Shown: piece by piece, positions 51,807 through 61,305 of the stretch
Position numbering within the stretch: the first letter of the stretch is position 1
How the letters are laid out: every line of letters starts with the position of its first letter
DNA from: Blattamonas nauphoetae
Lineage: Eukaryota > Preaxostyla > Oxymonadida
Direction: 5' to 3'
DNA length: 64,000 nt
NCBI GenBank assembly: GCA_033064195.1
Contig: JARBJD010000081.1
Location: forward strand, 124,001-188,000
Notes under the pieces: generated by a model
The model's input: only the letters and a program-made list of their open reading frames with translations
What the model was told of the DNA's origin: nothing
Databases searched by the model: none
Program-made: the position numbers and the translations under genes

Positions 51807-54800
51807 ATGTGTCAGCCTTTCTCATCCACCAGTCTCCCCTCGACTATCTCAGGGAATCTGACTCACATTTCTCACCGTGTTGATGATATACTTTTCCACA
51901 CATCGTCGCCTGGAACCATGAAAGAGTTCTCAACCTTCATCTACGACGTCATTGAGGAGAAACGGATCATTGAATGGACTGTGTGCTCTTTCCACATTTT
52001 TTAAACCTCTTTTCGTATTTTCCAAGACTGTCATGGAATGGTTTGTGGAGACTGTGATTGGATTGGATTCTCGATGGAAAATGAATGATTGGAGATCCTC
52101 TTTGACAACAAATGATGTTTTGATTGATGAAACAGAAACTATCCGACTGAGTGTGTTCCTTTCATTTCTTCATTTTGTCACTTTCCGTTTCTCAGAAGCT
52201 GCAGATCCAGATTCTTCTCCTTCTTTCCCTCCCTCGTTCTCTGGCGACCTCAACACTGTCTGTGATCTAATCCTCGAAGAACTTGACACTCTTTGGGATT
52301 GTGAATGTCTCAATTTTCCTCCACCAATTCAATCTATCGTTGCCAATGTGATCACATCAACCATTTCTCACTTCGTCGAGTCGGGCGATCTCGTCCTTCT
52401 CCCCAACGTCACTCTCGATTCGGTCAGATCCTTCTTTTGTGAGGTATATCATGAAGTGGATGATGAATATCAACCGTACTGGCTGTATCCTCACATCATC
52501 ATCCCGTTCATAGCACATCATGTCGCCAACTCGCATTTGGTGGCGGTTGCGAACCCTCCTGCTATCTTCACCTTGCCCGATCGTACACCTTCAGAGGAGC
52601 TGTGGAGGACTGTAAATTCGATTCTGAACAGTTCTTCCCATCGATACAACGTGGAAGCACTTTCTGGATTTGAAGAGTGGTTGGAGATGATGAGGCAGTG
52701 TGTCGAAAAGTCAGAAGTGTTCGTTTGTGTTTTGTTCTCCTTCATCTCTTCAGAACGACTTCTCATTCCTCCGAATGCCGTTCTTCAAACGTACTCTCCT
52801 TTGTCTCCAATCGAAGTTCCAGAACATCGCTCAGCTTTCTCTTCATTCCAACCAGCTCTCTCCAAACCCCAACATGATCTCGTCATCCGAACCATCTCTT
52901 GATTGGAGCACAACTGCACCATCACTGGCCATCCAATCGTCCTTCTCGCTCAACACTGCACATCTCTCTGATCCGACCACAAACCAGTCAGAGCTGGACG
53001 ATGGATCTGAACGATCGGATGTGTCCCTCTCCAACCAACCATCCTCCAGTACTTCATTTTCTTCACTTCCTTCGAAACAAGAGACACTCCAAATCCTCAC
53101 TGTCCTCCACTCACTCATCACTGCTCCCCTTTCACCATCTTTGGAACCCTCAAATCCTCCCCCACCATTCCTTCTTCGGGTGTTCCTTGCTCTCACACCA
53201 CTACCAAACCAGGGCTCATCAACCTTGTGAGGCATAAACATGGTGATCTGCAAATAACGGGTGGCCAGATCGAACAATTCCAACAAAAGACCTAGACGTT
53301 TATGTCAAATCTAACGAAACTATTTTCGTCCATCTTCGAAAATAATCCTTTTCATCAAATCTTTTTGCGATTTTATGACACACAACTCATTTTTTAACTC
53401 ACACCAAAAACACCGTTGAAAGCCTCATCAGAACGAGATTTCAAGACATCGTGCCGAAGAACCATGGTAAGCACTCAAGACAGTGCCGGTAACTCAACAA
53501 GTAATTGTAGAACTCAAGACAATATACCGCATTTCGAGTCACAACATGGACTCTCGAATGAATCTTTTCTCGACATATTCGCTGAATCGGAGCTAACCAA
53601 CAGCCTTTACACGCACTCAAGATAGTGCCAACAACATCACGTCAGGTACAACTGTTCTTAACATGACCAACTCGAACGCCAAGTATTCAAGAAGAATTTG
53701 TGAAGATGGACGAAAGCGCTTCTTGGAACAGCCAAAGACGAAGAATTAACCTATCAGACAACGAATGAACCTGTTCAATCGTTTACTTTCGAGTACGGCG
53801 GGTGAGTGAGCGGGAACATGCTCACCCACCAAACGAGCAGCGATCACAACAATGCGAACGGATTTTTTGTGAAACATGAAGAATGTCATATCTTAAACAG
53901 CATACAGATAGCATGGAGGCAATATGAAGGAAAACTTGAAAGGGAGGAGAGTCCAGATGGCACCTCCTCCCATGCGACTCGTTGTGTCTCTCAGGCAAAA
54001 CTAAAGTCGGAGAAAGACACCAGCCTTTCGTCAGAAAGAATTACATCGGAACACAAGCAGATTCTGAAGGGTAACCGTCCCAAACTGATGTCACCGCAGT
54101 GACAATTCCAAGCAGGGTTGAAGAACCTCACGGTACTCCGAAAGAAAGACACGGGAGCAATTTTCCAACGAGGGTATTTTAGTAGCCGCTGAGCAATGTA
54201 CCGACGGGATTGTCTCACTCCTCAACGATCGCACACGTTTTGGTCAATCGGAACCAGAGAAGCAGTCGTTTGCACCAGTGATATCCGGAACATTCTTCAA
54301 TGCATTCAAGGAGGTCGTCTTACCTCTATATATCAATCGTAAATCGAGCCAAGTGCAATAAGTCACGCAGAATCCGTCGGAGGTGATGTACCGGATCACC
54401 GCGCAATATAATCGATTCTCGCACATTTTCATCAGCCGTTTCCACTACTAGCTTGGTTTATTTCGATATAGCCATGTGTATTACAGAAGACAACGTTGAT
54501 CAGGAAACAATCAAGCAACGATACATATCCATCTTTAAATCTGAACTTTACGGTCGCATTCGATTACATTCGCATCGCAAATCGGGTTATTGACGGGAAC
54601 CGACGGAATGCTGTCAATAATAACTGCATCAGTTGCACAATCAATATCTTCCGAACATCAGGAAAATAATCTACATTCTCGAAGACGTAACACAGTATTG
54701 GAGGAGATCCCCCGTTGGATTCATCAATCAGTTCATTTGCGACGAATGAGTTCATTAGAAGTGAACATATCGATCACTTCAATCGCATCGCACCCAAGCC

Positions 54801-57800
54801 CGTTGTACATCTTTTTAGCCAGATCAAGAGAACACCGATACCTAACAATTATTTGGCGAAGTTAACGAGAGCAAGTATTGATGCTCAAGTTCCAAACTTG
54901 TGAGCCCGAACAACCGGAAACGAAGTTACACAAGGGAAGTCGACGCTACCCTTACAAGAATCAAGGAACACAGCAAGTGGTAGCCAGCGTTGTCACAGTT
55001 AGAGGAAGCAGAGGGTGAGAGATTGAAATTGTCTCATTGCCAATCACAGCGATTTGCGCCTCCGAAACTCCGATTTTTACATCACGTGGAGATACTACAC
55101 CCCACGTTGGACATGAATGCAGTAGGAAACAAGGTTTTAGATGAGACAGAATGCGTGAGACACAGAAACACCACTCTCTCGCTTCTTCGCAGAGAAACTC
55201 GAGACAGATCATGAAGCGCTGATTCGAGAACAGAATGAATGCCAGAAGACCCAACAGCTTCTCCACATGCAAGAACAAGCACGTCAAGCGGACAAAACCA
55301 AAATACAGGCTTTGGAGACCCAACTGTCTGCTGCGCTAGAGGAGATCCGAAGATTGACAGACGCCGCTGACACACAGCGAGATGTGCCCAGATCTGTTGA
55401 CCCAACCACTTCTGTCATGCCTTCCTTCGTCTTCACAAATCCGTCCCACTTTTGCGTGAACAATATCGACTTCACTCGCACTGAGGTTGGAGAAGATGAA
55501 GACGGTGATTCAGCGATGAGCAACGAGAGATGATATACACGAGACAGGCGGGACATGATCAGACGCTATCTGCTTTCCCGAGACACCCATGAAGATAACA
55601 AGAGACAGCTGGATGGATCCATCATCGACTCCAACACCTATATCATCGACTCCACCCAAACAACTTCTCTGACAACTTAGACCGAGAAGCATTCTTGAAC
55701 TGGTTCGATGCAGAGGTGAACCGAAGGTGATGGTTTCACCATTTCACCTCGATTGGAGAATAGAAAGCTCAATTGACGATCGACCGACTTCAAACCGAAA
55801 GAAGTACTGTTCATTAGAAGCCGAAATGTTCTCGGATCGCAAATCTCACCTCCAAATGAATTGGACAGCTGGGTTGAACATGACGAACCATCACACTTTT
55901 CACAGATTTCAGACAACTCGAATATAATGATTCTCACGACACTGATTCAACATTGGAGTTTGGAGAAGATGTGGATGAGCACGAGATTCGCACGACGGTA
56001 GTTGTAGCTCAACAGCATAGGTGGGATGTTGAAGAATCCAAAGAATTCAGACAGAATTACCGTTCAATCATTACTGTCGGAGAACAGTCACGCCTAACTT
56101 TGCCATCACCACAACCAGACAACAGCTACTTGCAGCGACGGTGACAGCTTGAGACTATGTCCGTAGAACCAGAAGCATAAGAAGAAAACACAGCTCTTCA
56201 AGCAAGAATAGCAAGAGATGAATGACACCGCGGATTGAAAGAAGAGCGAACAAGGTGTTTGGCGATATCCTCACACATTTTAATCAACTTATACGATACG
56301 TAACCATCAGATCTCACACATGACAAACTGATCTCATGTACTCGGAATGAAAAGCTGAGTGACTCGTACGAATCGAGATACTCCAGGTGAGGAGCTGCAT
56401 TCGGGACCAAACAACATGAATTGAGGATTGGAAGAAGACAGGAACCACATCGATGGAGATGAAGAGCGAGAACTTGAAGGAGAGTGTGCGATGTTCTCTC
56501 ACTTTCGCCCATTCAATGATCCATTTCCGAGAATCTGCCGCTCATCTGCGACACGCCGAACATGAAACACTCGGTTGCTCACTAAACACTCAACTTCACA
56601 TCTTGTACTGATGTAGCTCGTCTGCAGAAGCGGGCCAGTTGACCTTCCGTGCGTGACATTTGTGCCGTTCACAATCGAAAGTGTTGTATTTCATCTCCAC
56701 CGACTCCCCTTTCGTTGTGAATGGACTGGTGTCAGTACCCAGTCGTCACGCCAATCGGTGTTCCGTACAAGACGATTCAGAGAATGATCATGAGAAGAGC
56801 CACCACGAGGTGGTGAAGCACTTCAAGACAAGTGCTTCACTGAAGAGATATGGGAATTGGTGGACGAGGTTGGAGAGACTTTCCATGTCCTGAAAGGAAC
56901 TGAACAAAAGAAGGGGAGGTAGCGTTGTTGAAGTGCTTCACAGAAGACCCCCTACTAACTGACTCCATCAGAGTTGACATTCAGCTGGTGACAGCCCTTC
57001 TCAGGGGCACGGCCAATATTATTTCAGAAGGAAGAAACACGTACAGATAATGACTTTTCTCTTTGTTTCTCATCATTATCTCTTCTTCTGATTCTCTCAT
57101 TACATTTATTGTTGTTTCTCCTTTCAAAACTCACAAGGTTGATGAGCCCTGGTTTGGTAGTGGTGTGAGAGCAAGGAACACCTTTCTACCAAACCAGTGC
57201 TCATCAACCATTTTCTCTGTCGCACAGCAGACTATGAATGTCAGCTCTTCCCCCGATGGAATTGAGCAAGTGACAGCTCTTCCGTTTCGTGAATCGAGCG
57301 AATGTCGGCTCTTCCTTTTCGGGAATTGAGCGAAGGACAGCTCTTCCCTTTCGGGAATTGAGCGAATGTCAGCTCTTCCCTTCGTGTGGAATGGTGCAAA
57401 CGCGGTAGAGGCGTCTTTCTTTTATATTACAACCCTTCGGTGTTTTGCACTTCATTAGTCCTTCCGACCTCTCTTTTCCTCCAGTTTTTCTTCCCCGTTG
57501 GGGCTTTTCTGGAGTTGTGGGTAAGATCCCCACACTTTTTTGCTCATCACCGCCCCCACTTGGGCAGAACTGACATTGTGACCCTTGAGTCCCCTGTCGG
57601 GAATCTTTCTCTTGTTTATGATAACAGACAAATTGGTACTCTTTTGTTTGTTATTGTGGTTCGATCTGGCCACCCGTTATTTGCAGATCACCATGTTTAT
57701 GCCTCACAAGGTTGATGAGCACTGGTTTGGTAGAAATGACGAACCTGATTTCTCGCCGATCGCACATGAACCAATTGATCTGAACGAGACGTTCTCTCCG

Positions 57801-59626
57801 CACATCTTCGACGAAGAAGACGAAACAACTCTTGCTCACAAGATTCTCCGATGCCATCGTCTTTGTGAGCTTGTCCCTCCCAAACAGTGCATCACCAACA
57901 TCGAACAGTTCGTGGAAGGGTTGACTGCACTTCTGGAGAGTCAGAACACGACCCTCCAAAATTCCGTCATCTCGCTTCTCACCCACCTCATTGGCGCTCT
58001 CGAGTTTGGAGAGATTCATCGGAAACTGATGTTCTCTCTCCGACACGCTTTCCGAGAAGGCTCAATTCCATCTCAATTGGTCCTCCTTTTTGTGTCAACC
58101 TTTTTCACAGGGCACATATCCGACACTCCCGAATCCATCGACAATTATCTCCGCAACTTTGATTGGGACGGATCGATCCATCACAAAAACATGGACTACA
58201 CCCTCTTTCAGATGTGTGTGCACTTCCTCATCACCAACTTTGACCGTCTCCAGAAGATCTCCCCACAGTTTGCAGAATCCATTTTTGTTGAATTTGACAC
58301 TCACCAACACGCTCTCACAATAATTGTCAAGATTATCACTGAACTGACGCAACGAAAGGATCTGCCCTATCACCAATCACTTTTCGAGTACTCTCTGATC
58401 ATGTCGTTCTTCTTCGGAAAGACCCTTCCCGACCCAATCATCCAATCAATCTGTGATAAATCGTCATTTGGAGTTCCTTCATCTTTCTTCAGATTAAATT
58501 CTGCCTTCATCGGATTCCATCATTCCTTCCTCTTCAACCACACCTCGTTCAACTACCATCCCCGCAAACAGCAAGGCTTCTTGATGGAGCTGCTGTGCGA
58601 GCGAGTCGTGCGTTCATCGCCACACTCCTTCTTTCAGCTTGACCATTTCTGTCTTCCGATAAGCTCGCCAGCCTTTTCGATATTTCATTTGTTCGGCCTC
58701 CATTCGCTCTTCTTCCGAGGCATCCTTCCTCTTCACATTGCACTTCCTCTCTATAATTTCACGGCGATCCTTCTTACCATATTTGTGGACACCATCTTTC
58801 ATGATGCTGATGGCTTTCGTGAGCTCTATCTGAAATTCCCTCCTCCACTCGTTGTCCAATTCTTTGCTCTGCCAATCTGCAACATCCATTCAGATGGATC
58901 ACTGTGGCCAGTTTTCCCAACATTTCTCAAAATTGTTCTTCCGCTGTGTGCCCCGTTTGGAGAGTGCAGGAGTCTCGCGATGCTCTTCAGGGAGTTCTCG
59001 ACAGTCCGACACCCAAACGCACAACTTGACGAATATGACCTCGACGTGCTTCAGATTGTGCTGGACTTGCACTGGCCGAGCATTCCGACCTCGTTCGATT
59101 CTCCTCTGCTCGCAATCGCTTCGTCCATCAACGGAATCTCCCTCACAGCCAGCGACTTCACGGTCTCAGATTCGAACCTGTTTCAACAAGATTTCGTCGG
59201 AGATCTCATCTTGCATGAATCGAAAAGAGTGAAATATGTTGCCAATCCCGGTGTGTCCTTGTAGTATTGTTTATCATTTCACAGGGTTCGCGAAGTGGAT
59301 GTTCAGTCTCTCCGATCGATTTAAAGTCTGGTCAAAGTTGCTCTTGTATGTTCATCTCTCTCTCACTCTTTCTCAGAGAGCCATCACCATCGCTCGTATC
59401 AGTTGTGTTGGAGATGATGACTCGGTTTGTGGGAGTGAGTTCGGATGCTGTTCGGATGGAGTTGGTGCGGCGTGGAGTGTTGGATGCTGTGGTTGTGTCG
59501 GTCTCTTCGTCGTCGTTTTTGGAGGACTTCGAAAACGGAGTGGCTCTGATTGGGACTCTGCTCGGGACAATGCGGCGAGTGGAGCAGAGCACGCGGACAC
59601 GTCGATTCGACTTCTCCTCCTTCTGA
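51807..59626 (+). CDS. P3: ~1038-residue protein of unknown function, interrupted by a 4.6 kb insertion
   Basis: Exons 51807-51980, 52027-52716, 52754-53178 plus 57734-59250 (one exon split by the insertion), 59285-59345 and 59377-59626. With the insertion left out the parts sum to 3117 bases, exactly 1039 codons including stop. Introns are 46, 37, 34 and 31 nt and match P2 in position and phase. The sequence is helical, rich in Phe, Leu and Ser, without signal peptide or catalytic motif, like P2. The start ATG is chosen because it gives a first exon (58 codons) close to that of P2 (55); the frame is open a little further upstream, and ATG 51918 is an alternative. As assembled, the allele cannot yield the full protein. 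Function is unknown. Confidence 0.7.
53179..57733. mobile_element. Composite insertion of unknown class in P3
   Basis: A 4555-bp insertion made of two parts, each with its own inverted ends. Part A (53179-57182) begins GGTGTTCCTTGCTCTCACAC, and its end is inverted over about 53 bases. Part B (57186-57733) has a 24-base inverted end starting CTACCAAACCAGTGCTCATC. The outer ends of A-left and B-right are also inverted copies of each other over ~75 bases (to CAGATCGAAC). No obvious target duplication flanks it. The interior has no long open frame; a coiled-coil-like stretch around 55180-55530 (ALETQLSAALEEIRRL) may be a remnant of a structural protein of an element. It looks like an old, heavily broken element, and the family cannot be named from what is visible. 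Confidence 0.65.
57236..57385. repeat. 32-bp tandem repeat, about 4.5 units
   Basis: A unit of about 32 bases containing AGCTCTTCCCTTTCGGGAAT and TGAGCGAATGTC is repeated four to five times with a few substitutions, inside part B of the insertion in P3. No coding role is apparent. Confidence 0.8.
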
Positions 59627-60041
59627 TGTCGTCTCTGTCCATCCACATCGATCAGATTCCACTTGACGAGCCAGTCCGACACAATGGTGCGATTGGAAAA
59701 GAACGACTTCCTCACATTCCATTTCCGGTTCGTCTTGAGTGTCAGTTTGGAAAGATGGATGGAAAGTGACGATGGCCAGACTGATTCTGTCGTGGAAATG
59801 GTGGGAAGATGAACGAAGCGGCAGAGGTTTTAACAAGTCCAATGTTACCAATCACTCACACTCCTCAGAGAAGAAGGAACTGGAGATTCTGGATGAGAAA
59901 TGGGTTCGTCACTTCAACTCGCTCCCACTGTCTCTCACACTTGTTCTCTCTTCCACACTCCTTCAAAAAGAACTTCTTCACTTCAACTTTTTCACTGTTT
60001 TGATCATCGTTTCTCCGGATTTGAATGAGGTATTGAAGATA
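59627..60041. other. Intergenic after P3, nothing recognised
   Basis: About 415 bases. A frame opening at 59739 is open for 153 codons but runs on across the boundary into the next transposon and has no motif, so I do not call it. Confidence 0.55.
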
Positions 60042-61305
60042 CAGTGCGGAAGATTAAACTGCAACGCCCACATGAGAAAGCTAGGGAGACCATACTGTGT
60101 TTATTTTCTTCCTTGGAGAGTTGGTAAGTGCTCCTTTGGACGCTCGCTGTCAAAACAGCCTGGTTGGTCTGTGAGGACCCAAAATGACCACTTGGGGTGA
60201 GATCGGATCTCAGTCGGATAAACTCGTTTTTATTGCTCAATTCGACTTACGCAAACAATTTCGGTAAGAATACAGATAAAAGTAAAATAAATGTCGAAAT
60301 GGAGAGATAAACTGAGAAAAGGGGGAAAAGTTAAAAGTGAGAATCCACAATGGCATTATCCTTTTGAATGGATTAAAAAGAAGAAACGGACAAATGTAAA
60401 TTGGTATCTTTCTCACATATCTCGCTATTTTGTCCCTTCTTTCGAGTTTAAGAGTGTGAAACAGTCGCTGTATTTTTGAAGTTGCCTTTTCTGCTTTCAA
60501 AACGGAGTTTGACAATTGAATGACAGAATAATCTCAGACAAGGTATGCTTGAGTCAGGATTCGGAGCTGAAAGGTCAATTGACTCGAATATCGAAAGATC
60601 CTGTTTTTTCCTGTTCGCACAGAAAACTCTTCTGTGACGTCCGGGGTGATCCTCAAAATTATCTGATTCGACTGTGAGACATATTTCCGACAGAAATAGT
60701 TTCGAGATGTGTCAAAGCAGGAACAATTTCAGCTATAGTTGAGAGAGAGAAAGAAAGCAGGGCAAGAGAAAGGTGAGAGGAAAACATTCAGTACAAAAGT
60801 GGTGAGAAAAAGTGAGGACATACCATGAAAACGTGGAGTTTTGTTTGGTTCCATCGAAAAGCAACTTGATGGGAACTGTCGGCATGAGTCGTGTTCACTT
60901 CAGCTTGACTGCTATTCTTGTCTGGTGAGAGAGAAATTCTGAGAATAGCAGGATTGTTGTCAGATGTTCAAAACAAAGATGAACACAAAAACAATAAACA
61001 CCTTGAATTGGCTGAACAGTTACAATTGTCGAATCTGGCTGAATAGCTTGTCTGATTGTGGAAGAAATTTGAAAAACAGTTTGAAAGAGTGTATTAAGTC
61101 AAACTGTGAAAGGAAGAGCGACTGGACGCGATTGGAGGAGAATGATTGGAAGATCAAACCATGTTGTTTCTTTTTCTCGTCACGTCAACAAGATTGTTTC
61201 TCAGCGTTTATTTTCTGAAACGATCATATGGATAAAAATCGTGAAATGGAGGCAAAATGGAAAAAGGACGCTTCTGTCAGCGTTGCAGTTTTGCCTTCCC
61301 CACTG
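60042..61305. mobile_element. Non-autonomous TA-flanked element with CAGTG ends
   Basis: The left end reads CAGTGCGGAAGATTAAACTG and the right end, inverted, CAGTGGGGAAGGCAAAACTG; both continue CAACGC, giving about 22 matches in 27. TA precedes the left end (60040-60041) and follows the right end (61306-61307). The 1264-bp interior has only short AT-rich frames and no transposase block. By TA target and CAG end it belongs with the Tc1/mariner group, as an internally decayed or non-autonomous copy. The imperfect ends suggest it is older than the element at 47879. Confidence 0.7.

Noticed and set aside
53180-57733. The P3 insertion as one giant GT-AG intron
   Set aside because: The ends can be read as GT...AG, but that junction puts AAA TGA next in frame. 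The frame closes only with boundaries at 53178/57734, which are not GT-AG, and the inverted ends fit a mobile element better.
59739-60200. 153-codon frame after P3
   Set aside because: It crosses the left end of the TA-flanked element at 60042 and has no motif, so its openness is probably chance.
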